Part shown: one piece after another, positions 34,798-42,858 of the stretch
Position numbering within the stretch: position 1 is the stretch's first letter
How the letters are laid out: each line of letters opens with the position of its first letter
Source of the DNA: Lysinibacillus_B sp031181585
GTDB taxonomy: Bacteria > Bacillota > Bacilli > Bacillales_A > Planococcaceae
Direction of reading: 5' to 3'
Assembly: GCF_047301505.1 (NCBI RefSeq)
Contig: NZ_CP154840.1
Location: 1,116,001 to 1,180,000, forward strand
DNA: 64,000 nt
Notes under the pieces: model-generated
What the model was told of the DNA's origin: nothing
Database searches by the model: none
What the model saw: only the letters and a program-made list of their open reading frames with translations
Position numbers and translations under genes: made by a program

Positions 34798-34833
34798 GAG
34801 GTGAATTCTACACGTTGGTGTAGGGGGAAAATG
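34798..34833 (+). promoter_or_regulatory. Hairpin between two ribosome-site motifs before the dehydrogenase gene
   Basis: GAGGTGAATT is followed by a perfect CTACAC/GTGTAG stem (34808-34813 and 34818-34823) with a GTTG loop, then GGGGAAA and the ATG at 34831. The layout resembles the hairpin starts of the two CNNM genes, but here a second purine-rich ribosome site follows the hairpin. Confidence 0.45.
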
Positions 34834-36297
34834 CAGCAGTTACAAAAAGCGGTTAAAGGAATTGATTGTCAAAATTTTATTAATGGTCAATATATCGAAG
34901 CGCCGGAAGAAAGAAGATTCTTGAACATCAATCCGGCTACTGAGGAAGTAATCGGATGGGTGGCAGAAGCAACACAGCAAGAGGTAGACCAGGCAGTGAA
35001 AGCAGCCAAAGCGGCTTTAAAGGGTGAATGGTCTCAGTATACGGTGAAGCAGCGCTCGCAAATCATTCGTAAAATCGGCGATCTCATTTTGGAAAATGTG
35101 GAGGAGCTAGCGGCACTTGAAGCTTTAGATACAGGGAAGCCCTATGAATTGGCGCTTGAAATGGATATTAAAAGAGCTGCCCATAATTTTCATTTTTTCG
35201 CGGACTACGTCACTTCCCTGGGAAATGAAGCGTATCATCAGGACAATATTGCCTTGCATTATTCTATTACCCGTCCTGTAGGGGTTGTCGCCATGATTAA
35301 CCCGTGGAATCTGCCGTTATTGTTATTAACATGGAAGCTGGCACCGTGTTTAGCAGCAGGAAGTACCGCTGTCATGAAGCCGGCCGAACTGACGCCGATG
35401 ACGGCAACGAAGCTGGCGGCGCTCTGTAAAGAGGCGGGTGTACCGGATGGTGTAGTGAATGTAGTGCACGGATTTGGAAGTGATTCCGCCGGGGCATTTT
35501 TATCCGAACATCCTCAGGTGGATGCTATTACATTTACGGGGGAGACACGGACAGGAACGGTCATTATGAAGGCGGCAGCACCTACATTAAAGAAAGTGTC
35601 CTTTGAATTGGGCGGTAAAAATCCTAGTATCATTTTTGCGGACTCTGATATTGACGAAGTTGTGGAAACAACGCTTCATTCAAGCTTCCGCAACCAGGGG
35701 CAGGTCTGTCTATGCGCGTCTAGAATCTATGTTGAACGATCGATAATGGATATATTTTTAGATCGATTCACCGCACGCACAAAAGAGTTAGTAATAGGTG
35801 ATCCATTTGATCCGAATACAAATATCGGGTCTGTCGTCGGAAAAGAGCATTATGAAAAAGTGATGCATTATATTGATATTGCAAAAGAAGAGGGCGGCAC
35901 TATTTTAACAGGCGGCAAGCGTCCGGATCATTTAGAAAAGGGCTATTTTATTGAGCCGACCATTATTGTCGGGCTGCCGGAAGAATCCCGCTGTATAAAA
36001 GAGGAGATTTTCGGCCCGGTAGTGACGGTCATGCCGTTTGATACAGAAGAAGAAGTGATTGCGTATGCAAATGATACAACATACGGGCTGGGTGCTACGA
36101 TCTGGACAAATGATTTACGTCGGGCGCACCGTGTCGCCGGGCAAATCGAAGCCGGCATTGTCTGGGTGAATACATGGTATTTACGCGATTTACGCACACC
36201 ATTCGGCGGTATGAAGCATAGCGGTATTGGACGCGAGGGAGGAGCCCACAGCTTCGAATTTTACTGTGAGCTATCAAATGTAACTATTAAATTATAA
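34831..36297 (+). CDS. nbaE: 2-aminomuconate semialdehyde dehydrogenase
   Basis: NAD-dependent aldehyde dehydrogenase of 488 residues. It oxidises 2-aminomuconate semialdehyde to 2-aminomuconate. Motifs: NPWNLPLLLLTWKLAPCLAAG, FTGETRTGTVI (NAD site), FELGGKNP with the catalytic Glu, and NQGQVCLCASRIYV with the nucleophilic Cys. The ATG at 34831 follows AGGGGG; a longer GTG start at 34801 is possible but has a poor ribosome site. The 80-base gap before it holds a GCAGCTTT/AAAGCTGC repeat and the hairpin noted above. Confidence 0.92.
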   Translation: MQQLQKAVKGIDCQNFINGQYIEAPEERRFLNINPATEEVIGWVAEATQQEVDQAVKAAKAALKGEWSQYTVKQRSQIIRKIGDLILENVEELAALEALDTGKPYELALEMDIKRAAHNFHFFADYVTSLGNEAYHQDNIALHYSITRPVGVVAMINPWNLPLLLLTWKLAPCLAAGSTAVMKPAELTPMTATKLAALCKEAGVPDGVVNVVHGFGSDSAGAFLSEHPQVDAITFTGETRTGTVIMKAAAPTLKKVSFELGGKNPSIIFADSDIDEVVETTLHSSFRNQGQVCLCASRIYVERSIMDIFLDRFTARTKELVIGDPFDPNTNIGSVVGKEHYEKVMHYIDIAKEEGGTILTGGKRPDHLEKGYFIEPTIIVGLPEESRCIKEEIFGPVVTVMPFDTEEEVIAYANDTTYGLGATIWTNDLRRAHRVAGQIEAGIVWVNTWYLRDLRTPFGGMKHSGIGREGGAHSFEFYCELSNVTIKL

Positions 36298-36313
36298 AGT
36301 CTGGGTGATTAAT

Positions 36314-37093
36314 ATGGTCGTTAATTTAATTGAGTGGTCAGATAAATTTATGGAAGCTGAAAAACAGTGTGAAGGAATCGAGCCGTTAACAGAGCAGCTG
36401 GAACATTTCACATTAAAGGATGCGTATTCTATCCAGCTGGAGGTTATTCACAAGAAGGTAATAGCCGGAGATCAGATAACGGGCAAAAAAATCGGCCTCA
36501 CATCAGAAGCAATGCAAAAGCTGCTGAAGGTAGATGAACCCGACTATGGTCACTTACTGGAATCGATGGAGCTGAAAAATAACGAGCTGGACTGCTCGGA
36601 GTGTTTAAAGCCGCGCGTTGAAGCAGAGGTAGCCTTTGTCATGAAGGAAGACTTAAAGGGACCGAATGTTACTGCCGAGGATGTGATCAACGCAACGGAT
36701 TATGTACTGGCCAGCATTGAAGTAGTAGACAGCCGAATTAAAAATTGGAATATTAAATTGCTTGATACGATTGCAGACAATGCTTCTTCTGCTAAATATG
36801 TGTTAGGTGAGAAGAAGCGGACACTCGATGAGATTGACCTGCCTGCTGTCCATATGGATTTCTATAAAAACGGCGAGTTAATAAACAGCGGGAAAGGAAG
36901 CGATGTGCTTGGAAACCCCGCTTCTTGTGTAGCTTGGCTCGTCAACAAACTGGCTGATTTCAATATCGGATTGAAAAAAGGCGAGATTGTTTTATCGGGC
37001 GCATTATCTTCAGCGCTTGATGCTGCAGAAGGTGATATTTTCGTGGCCGACTTTGGAGACACACTGGGCAAAGTGGAACTTATCTGTCGTTAA
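36314..37093 (+). CDS. 2-hydroxypenta-2,4-dienoate hydratase / 4-oxalocrotonate decarboxylase family protein (copy 1)
   Basis: Fumarylacetoacetate-hydrolase-like enzyme of 259 residues. Family motifs: GKKIGLTSEAMQKLL, EPDYGHLLESM, PRVEAEVAFVMKEDL and EVVDSRIKNW, then IADNASSAKYVLG. Hydratases and decarboxylases of meta-cleavage pathways share this fold and usually act as a complex; the second copy is at 39.0 kb. I cannot tell from sequence which copy does which step. ATG 36314 is chosen over GTG 36305; neither has a strong ribosome site. Confidence 0.85.
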   Translation: MVVNLIEWSDKFMEAEKQCEGIEPLTEQLEHFTLKDAYSIQLEVIHKKVIAGDQITGKKIGLTSEAMQKLLKVDEPDYGHLLESMELKNNELDCSECLKPRVEAEVAFVMKEDLKGPNVTAEDVINATDYVLASIEVVDSRIKNWNIKLLDTIADNASSAKYVLGEKKRTLDEIDLPAVHMDFYKNGELINSGKGSDVLGNPASCVAWLVNKLADFNIGLKKGEIVLSGALSSALDAAEGDIFVADFGDTLGKVELICR

Positions 37094-37104
37094 CAGGAGG
37101 AATT

Positions 37105-37992
37105 ATGAAGAAATTAAAAGTAGGCATTATTGGTTCAGGTAATATTGGTACGGATTTGATGAAGAAAGTCATGCGTTCCGAGCTATTGCACATGTCAGTC
37201 GTCATCGGGATCGACCCGGACTCTGACGGCTTAAAAAAGGCAAAAGATGCAGGTGTCCACACCATTTCCAACGGGATAGAAGGATTTTTGGAGCATCCTG
37301 AACTGGCAGATGTATTATTTGATGCCACTTCTGCCAAAGCACATGCTAAACACGTCGAGATGCTAGAGCCGCTTGGCAAAAAAATAATAGATTTAACACC
37401 GGCTGCGATAGGTCCTTTCGTTGTACCGACCGTTAATCTGGAAAGACACCTCGATGAATCTGTTGTAAATATGATTACGTGCGGGGGGCAGGCAACGATT
37501 CCCGTCATTCATGCTATCCAGCAGGTGCAAAATGTAGAATATGCAGAAATCATCGCAACGATTGCTTCAAAAAGTGCAGGACCAGGTACACGGGCCAATA
37601 TCGATGAATTTACACAAACAACAGCTAGAGCGATTGAAGAAGTAGGGGGCGCCAAAAAAGGAAAAGCGATTATTATCCTAAATCCTGCCGAGCCCCCAAT
37701 GCTGATGCGGGATACTGTATCGTGCTTACTCGAAGAAGATGTTAAAGAGCCTGACCAAATGAAGACGGCTATTGAGCAGATTGTAAAGGACGTAAATTCT
37801 TATGTTCCCGGATACCGCCTGAAAATAGATCCGTTAATTGAAGGAAGAGAAGTAAAAGTCTTTTTAGAGGTAGAAGGGTTAGGAGATTATTTACCGGTTT
37901 ATGCCGGGAATCTGGATATCATGACTGCCGCTGCGTTAAAAGTTGGAGAGATTATGGCTCAGCAGCTGCAGAAAAAAGAGGTAGGAATATAA
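37105..37992 (+). CDS. mhpF: Acetaldehyde dehydrogenase (acylating)
   Basis: Converts acetaldehyde, NAD and CoA to acetyl-CoA. It has 295 residues: Rossmann start KVGIIGSGNIGTDLM and active-site VNMITCGGQATIP with the catalytic Cys. It works as a channelled complex with the aldolase encoded next, which it overlaps (TAATG at 37990-37994). RBS AGGAGG precedes ATG. Confidence 0.95.
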   Translation: MKKLKVGIIGSGNIGTDLMKKVMRSELLHMSVVIGIDPDSDGLKKAKDAGVHTISNGIEGFLEHPELADVLFDATSAKAHAKHVEMLEPLGKKIIDLTPAAIGPFVVPTVNLERHLDESVVNMITCGGQATIPVIHAIQQVQNVEYAEIIATIASKSAGPGTRANIDEFTQTTARAIEEVGGAKKGKAIIILNPAEPPMLMRDTVSCLLEEDVKEPDQMKTAIEQIVKDVNSYVPGYRLKIDPLIEGREVKVFLEVEGLGDYLPVYAGNLDIMTAAALKVGEIMAQQLQKKEVGI

Positions 37993-39002
37993 TGGGGAAA
38001 ATTCTATTAACAGAAGTTGCCTTGCGGGACGGAAGCCATGTTGTGGGCCATCAATTTACTAAAGAGCAGGTTCGCTATGTTGTAGAGCAAGCAAGCAAAG
38101 CGGGTGTTCCCTATATTGAGGTAACACATGGCGATGGTTTGGGAGGATCTTCTTTACAATACGGTCTTTCAAAAGAATATGATATAGATCTTGTAAAAGC
38201 AGCGGTTGAAGTAGCCGGCGATTCCATTATTTCCGTATTGCTGCTGCCAGGTATCGGGACAATTGAAGATCTAAAGGAAGCCTATCAAGCAGGAGCACGC
38301 ATGGTGCGGGTCGCTACACATGTAACGGAGGCCGATGTTTCGAAGCAGCATATCGAAACGGCGAAAAGCATGGGAATGGAGACAATCGGGTTTTTAATGA
38401 TGTCGCACAGCGCGCCGCCTGAAGTAGTGCTGGAGCAGGCAAAGCTAATGGAATCCTATGGGGCGGATGCCGTATACGTAACTGATTCGGCAGGCGCGAT
38501 GCTTCCGGGAGATGTGCAAGCCCGGATCAGTCTGCTAAAAGAGCACTTATCCGTAGATATCGGCTTCCATGCACATAACAATCTATCGCTCGCTGTAGCC
38601 AATTCGTTAGCCGCAATTGAGGCGGGGGCCAATCGAATAGATGGAAGTGTATGCTGTCTTGGTGCAGGTGCAGGCAATACACAAACAGAAGTGCTGGTAG
38701 GGGTGCTTGACCGGATGGGGATTGACACAAATATCGATTTATATAGAATGCTGGATTTGGCTGACTATGTCCGGGCCAATATTTTACCAGCACCGCAGGA
38801 TATTACAAGCAGCAGCTTCATTATGGGCTATGCAGGCGTCTATTCAAGCTTTTTGCGGCATGCGGTAATTGCCGGTGAAAAGTTTGGTGTAGACTCCCGT
38901 GATATTCTGATTGAATTAGGAAAACGCAACGTCGTAGGGGGGCAGGAAGATACAATCATCGAAACAGCCCAACAAATGGCGGAGAAAAAGGTGAGTGTGT
39001 AG
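37992..39002 (+). CDS. mhpE: 4-hydroxy-2-oxovalerate aldolase
   Basis: Splits 4-hydroxy-2-oxovalerate to pyruvate and acetaldehyde. It has 336 residues with a DRE-TIM metallolyase fold: TEVALRDGSHVVGHQF at the N-terminus, GFHAHNNLSLAVANS (metal histidines) and GAGAGNTQTEVL. It overlaps the dehydrogenase at the start and the next hydratase/decarboxylase at its end (TAGTG). Partner of the acylating dehydrogenase in substrate channelling. Confidence 0.95.
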   Translation: MGKILLTEVALRDGSHVVGHQFTKEQVRYVVEQASKAGVPYIEVTHGDGLGGSSLQYGLSKEYDIDLVKAAVEVAGDSIISVLLLPGIGTIEDLKEAYQAGARMVRVATHVTEADVSKQHIETAKSMGMETIGFLMMSHSAPPEVVLEQAKLMESYGADAVYVTDSAGAMLPGDVQARISLLKEHLSVDIGFHAHNNLSLAVANSLAAIEAGANRIDGSVCCLGAGAGNTQTEVLVGVLDRMGIDTNIDLYRMLDLADYVRANILPAPQDITSSSFIMGYAGVYSSFLRHAVIAGEKFGVDSRDILIELGKRNVVGGQEDTIIETAQQMAEKKVSV

Positions 39003-39775
39003 TGGGGAACGTATTTGAATATGTCGAACGGGTAGCAAATGCACAGATGAATAAAGAAGCGATAGAAAAAATAACGAACAGCCATCCAGCCTTAACGATA
39101 GAAGAGGCATATGAAATTCAGCGGTTAAGCATAGAGAAATCAATCTCAGCTGATAATCCGTTCATCGGTTGGAAAATGGGGCTGACAAGCAAGGCAAAGC
39201 AGCAGCAGGTTGGTGTAGACTCAACCATTTACGGACGTCTTACAGAAAACATGCTTTTGCGTACGAACGAAATTGTTGCTGCTGACTATATCCATCCGCG
39301 GGTAGAGCCGGAAATCGCCTTTACATTTAAAAAGGCGATTGCAGGTGACAATGTAACTCCCCAGCAGGTGTGGACAGCAGTGGAATATGTATATCTCGCG
39401 TTAGAGGTCATTGACAGCCGCTATGAAAACTTTTCGTTCTCATTACCCGATGTCATTGCAGATAATGCATCTTCGACAAAATTTCTATTAGGCAGCCAGC
39501 CGTATGCACCAACTACAACAAACTGGGCTGCCGTTCAAGTAAGCATGTACCAAAACGATGAGAAAAAACACGAAGGTGTCGGAGCGGCCATCCTGGATCA
39601 CCCGATTCATTCTGTAATGGAACTGCTGGCCCAGCTTAGTAAAGAAGGAAGAGGCATCATGCCGGGCGAGGTTGTACTGGCAGGTGCCATGACAGATGCT
39701 GTAGCTGTGAAGGCTGGTGATATGGTGACAGCTAACTATGGCCCATTGGGAATTTTGACTCTGCATGTTAAGTAA
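39002..39775 (+). CDS. 2-hydroxypenta-2,4-dienoate hydratase / 4-oxalocrotonate decarboxylase family protein (copy 2)
   Basis: Paralogue of the protein at 36.3 kb, 257 residues, starting at GTG that overlaps the aldolase stop, with AAGGTGAG upstream. Motifs: GWKMGLTSKAKQQQVG, IHPRVEPEIAFTFKKAI, EVIDSRYENFSF and DNASSTKFLLG. One of the two copies should decarboxylate 2-oxo-3-hexenedioate and the other hydrate 2-hydroxypentadienoate. Its place next to the tautomerase gene hints at the decarboxylase role; this is inference. Confidence 0.85.
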   Translation: MGNVFEYVERVANAQMNKEAIEKITNSHPALTIEEAYEIQRLSIEKSISADNPFIGWKMGLTSKAKQQQVGVDSTIYGRLTENMLLRTNEIVAADYIHPRVEPEIAFTFKKAIAGDNVTPQQVWTAVEYVYLALEVIDSRYENFSFSLPDVIADNASSTKFLLGSQPYAPTTTNWAAVQVSMYQNDEKKHEGVGAAILDHPIHSVMELLAQLSKEGRGIMPGEVVLAGAMTDAVAVKAGDMVTANYGPLGILTLHVK

Positions 39776-39787
39776 AGGTGATTCGCT

Positions 39788-40003
39788 ATGCCAATTGTAC
39801 AAATTCAACTATTAGAGGGCAGAAGCGCTGATCAGAAGCGTGAAATCATTTATGAGGTGACGGAAACATTGTCTAAAGCCGCTGATGTCCCTAAAGAACG
39901 CATTCGTGTAATTATTCAGGAAATACCTCTAGAACATTGGGGCATTAACGGAGAAACGATGGCTCAATACCGAAAAAAAATAGATAAGGGAGAGGTCAAA
40001 TGA
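39788..40003 (+). CDS. 4-oxalocrotonate tautomerase
   Basis: Small enzyme of 71 residues that shifts the double bond of 4-oxalocrotonate to the keto form before decarboxylation. After Met removal the catalytic Pro1 is exposed (PIVQIQLLEGR), with Arg11 in the expected place and a second Arg pair in PKERIRVIIQE. A ribosome site, AAAGGTGA, lies nine bases before ATG. It overlaps the TRAP solute-binding gene by ATGA. Confidence 0.93.
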   Translation: MPIVQIQLLEGRSADQKREIIYEVTETLSKAADVPKERIRVIIQEIPLEHWGINGETMAQYRKKIDKGEVK

Positions 40004-41046
40004 AACAGTTCTTGAAGGTTGGAAAATGGTCTTTGTTTTTATTGCTTATGCTTTTAGTAACAGCATGCAGTAGTAAAGAGACGGAAACTGGGGATTCATC
40101 AGGAGACAGTGTGAATGTAAGTGCAACAACGAACAATGGCTATCCTGAAATGACATTGAAGCTTGCCCACATTACAGCAACGGATCATATGTGGCATCAA
40201 GCTTCGGAGAAATTTAAAGAAGAACTAGAGTCAATAACAGGAGGCAAAATGAAGGTGGAAATCTTCCCGGCCAGCCAACTTGGTTCAGAAGCCGATATGG
40301 TACAGCAGGTAGAAGCGGGATCTGTTGATATGGCGATGATTACAGCAGCATATTTAACGTCGCGTACACCTGAAATGGCAGGATGGTTTGCCCCGTATTT
40401 ATTTGAAACACTTGAAGAAGCAAATGCAGCTGCAGCTTCGGAAACAGGACAGGAAATTTTGCGGAAGGTAGAGGGGACAGGCTTAAAGGGGCTCACTTAT
40501 TTATTCGCCGGTCAGCGGACAATGGTAACAAAAGATAACAAAATTGAATCAACGGATGATTTAAAAGGGCTGAAACTGCGTGTAACACCAAGTCCCGTTT
40601 TGCAGTCCTTTTATAAAAACGCAGGGGCTGCCCCCGAATCCCTTTCATTAACAGAAGTATATTCTGCATTGCAAACAGGGGTTATTGACGGGATGGATAT
40701 GGACCTTGATGCAACGATTACAAATAAATATTCAGAGATTGCCAAATATGTAGCAGTAACAAATCATATGGTATGGCCTTCTACTATTCTAACAAACGAG
40801 AAAAAATTCTCCTCCCTGTCACAAGAGGCACAGGATGCCATTACACAAGCATGGAAAACAGCAAGTGACTTTGCTGTAAAAACACGTTCGGGGCAAGAAG
40901 AGGAGTTTCGTAAGGAGCTGGAAAGCCAGGGAATGGAAGTGTACGGGGTTGACGCGAGTGTCTTTGAGAAGCAAATCAAAGCATTCGATAAGGAATACGG
41001 CGGGCAATCAGACTTGATTAAAACGTTTATCGAAGAAAATCGGTAA
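40000..41046 (+). CDS. TRAP transporter solute-binding lipoprotein (DctP family)
   Basis: Extracytoplasmic substrate-binding protein of 348 residues with a lipoprotein signal peptide (LLLMLLVTACSSKE; lipobox LVTAC, Cys at residue 23). DctP features: LKLAHITATDHMWHQASEKF, GKMKVEIFPASQLGSEADM, and LKLRVTPSPVLQSF, with the Arg that binds carboxylates. It heads a full TRAP set behind the catabolic genes, so an aromatic or intermediate carboxylate, such as anthranilate, is the likely ligand; this is inference from context. Confidence 0.93.
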   Translation: MKQFLKVGKWSLFLLLMLLVTACSSKETETGDSSGDSVNVSATTNNGYPEMTLKLAHITATDHMWHQASEKFKEELESITGGKMKVEIFPASQLGSEADMVQQVEAGSVDMAMITAAYLTSRTPEMAGWFAPYLFETLEEANAAAASETGQEILRKVEGTGLKGLTYLFAGQRTMVTKDNKIESTDDLKGLKLRVTPSPVLQSFYKNAGAAPESLSLTEVYSALQTGVIDGMDMDLDATITNKYSEIAKYVAVTNHMVWPSTILTNEKKFSSLSQEAQDAITQAWKTASDFAVKTRSGQEEEFRKELESQGMEVYGVDASVFEKQIKAFDKEYGGQSDLIKTFIEENR

Positions 41047-41073
41047 TAAGTAAAATGACTTGGGGGTATGGGG

Positions 41074-41580
41074 ATGACAAAGTTAAGCAATGTCATTACT
41101 AAAGTAGAGGAAGTCATTATGGGGCTATTAATGGGGATTTTGACAATCGTTATGATTGCTGCCGTTACCTTCCGCTACTTTTTAAAAGATCCGATCCCTT
41201 GGGCAAGCGAAGTTTCCATTTACTTATTTATTTGGTTTTCGTTTATCGGCGGTAGCTGGGGCTTGAAATACGGTACACAAGCCTCGGTTACCTTTTTGGT
41301 AGATGCATTATCTGAAAATAAGCAAAGAATATTGCGCATTGTCCAAGATATCATTATGCTGTTGTTTTTATTTATTATTTTATTTTACGCTTCCAAATGG
41401 GTGATGCTGCCTTCCACGATGCTGCAAAAGTCCACCTCATTAGGTATGCCGATGTGGATTCCGTACAGTGCTGTGCCAATCGGTATTTTATTTGCGGTCA
41501 TCCATATCATCTCCCGGTTGATCCGGCTGTTTCGTCATCAAAGGGATATCCCTGGCACAGAGGGGGATAAAGGGATATGA
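41074..41580 (+). CDS. TRAP transporter small permease (DctQ family)
   Basis: Membrane protein of 168 residues with four segments, the small subunit of the TRAP carrier. Signature: VTFRYFLKDPIPWASEVSIYLFIWFSFIGGSWGLKYG. The ATG at 41074 is preferred to 41068, which sits one base after GGGGGT. It overlaps the DctM gene by ATGA. Confidence 0.92.
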   Translation: MTKLSNVITKVEEVIMGLLMGILTIVMIAAVTFRYFLKDPIPWASEVSIYLFIWFSFIGGSWGLKYGTQASVTFLVDALSENKQRILRIVQDIIMLLFLFIILFYASKWVMLPSTMLQKSTSLGMPMWIPYSAVPIGILFAVIHIISRLIRLFRHQRDIPGTEGDKGI

Positions 41581-42857
41581 CATTTCTTACAATCGCTTTA
41601 TTCATCCTACTATTGATTATGGGGATTCCGATTTCGATGGTGCTGGGAATCATTACGGTTATTTACTTTTTGCTAAATGGCCAGGCTTTGCTGTTGGAGT
41701 CAACTCCGCTGCGCATGTTTTCGGGGCTGGAAAACTTCGGTCTATTGGCAATCCCGCTGTTTATGTTAATGGGTGAAATCATGAATGAGGGCGGCATTAC
41801 TACGCGCCTTGTGAATTTTGCCAAACTATTATTAGGTCATTTCCGAGGCGGACTTGCCTATGTAACAGTTGTTGCCAATATGTTTCTGGCGTCTATTTTG
41901 GGATCGGCCAATGCCCAGGCGGCCATGATGAGTAAAGTAATGGTTCCGCAAATGGAGAAGGAAGGCTATAAAAGGGAATTTGCAGGCGCTATTACATTGG
42001 CTTCGTCGATCATAGCACCAATTATTCCGCCGAGCATGATTTTTATCATTTATGGGACATTATCAAGTACATCGATCGGCGCCATGTTTATGGCAGGGAT
42101 ATTACCGGGTATTCTTTATGGCATTGCCTTTATATTAATGATTGCTTATATGGGATATAAGCAGGGCTTCCCGAAAAGCGAAAGGGCTTCCTTCCGTGAA
42201 ATAGTGCAGGGGACGATTAAAATGCTGCCGGCATTATTGATCCCGCTTACTGTTGTAGTGGGAATTTTAACAGGAGTTTTTACGGCAACAGAATCCGCTG
42301 CCGTTGCCTGTTTACTGGCGATCATTGTAGGGGCTGTCATTTACCGGGAACTGGACTTTAAAAAATTCCCGAAAATGCTTATCAATACGGTTACGAATAC
42401 GGCAACTGTCACATTTTTAATCATCATGGCGAATATTTTCGGCTGGATGATTGCTTTCGAGCAAATTCCGCAGCTGCTGGCAGACCTGATTTTAAACATA
42501 ACGGAAAGTCCATGGGTATTCCTGCTGCTTGTAAATGTCTTGCTGCTGATTGTAGGTATGCTGCTCGATGGTATAGCGGCGCTTGTTATTTTAGTTCCTG
42601 TGTTTATGCCGCTGGTCCAGGCACTGCAGATCGATCCTGTCCATTTTGGTGTCATTATATGTATCAACTTAACATTAGGGTTATTAACACCGCCGGTAGG
42701 AACAGGTCTATTCATTGTGTCTTCCATGGCAGAGGTGAAATTTGAAACACTTGTAAAAGCGGTATTTCCTTTCATTATCGTGTCGATTGTCGTATTAATG
42801 ATCATCACGTATATTCCACAGCTTGTGTTGTTCATACCTGATGCACTAGGATTCTAG
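41577..42857 (+). CDS. TRAP transporter large permease (DctM family)
   Basis: Large carrier subunit of 426 residues with about 12 segments that couples uptake to sodium. DctM signatures: AIPLFMLMGEIMNEGGIT, IIAPIIPPSMIFIIYG, and NLTLGLLTPPVGTGLFIVSS. It completes the DctPQM system. The next gene starts two bases after its stop. Confidence 0.94.
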   Translation: MTFLTIALFILLLIMGIPISMVLGIITVIYFLLNGQALLLESTPLRMFSGLENFGLLAIPLFMLMGEIMNEGGITTRLVNFAKLLLGHFRGGLAYVTVVANMFLASILGSANAQAAMMSKVMVPQMEKEGYKREFAGAITLASSIIAPIIPPSMIFIIYGTLSSTSIGAMFMAGILPGILYGIAFILMIAYMGYKQGFPKSERASFREIVQGTIKMLPALLIPLTVVVGILTGVFTATESAAVACLLAIIVGAVIYRELDFKKFPKMLINTVTNTATVTFLIIMANIFGWMIAFEQIPQLLADLILNITESPWVFLLLVNVLLLIVGMLLDGIAALVILVPVFMPLVQALQIDPVHFGVIICINLTLGLLTPPVGTGLFIVSSMAEVKFETLVKAVFPFIIVSIVVLMIITYIPQLVLFIPDALGF

Positions 42858-42858
42858 C

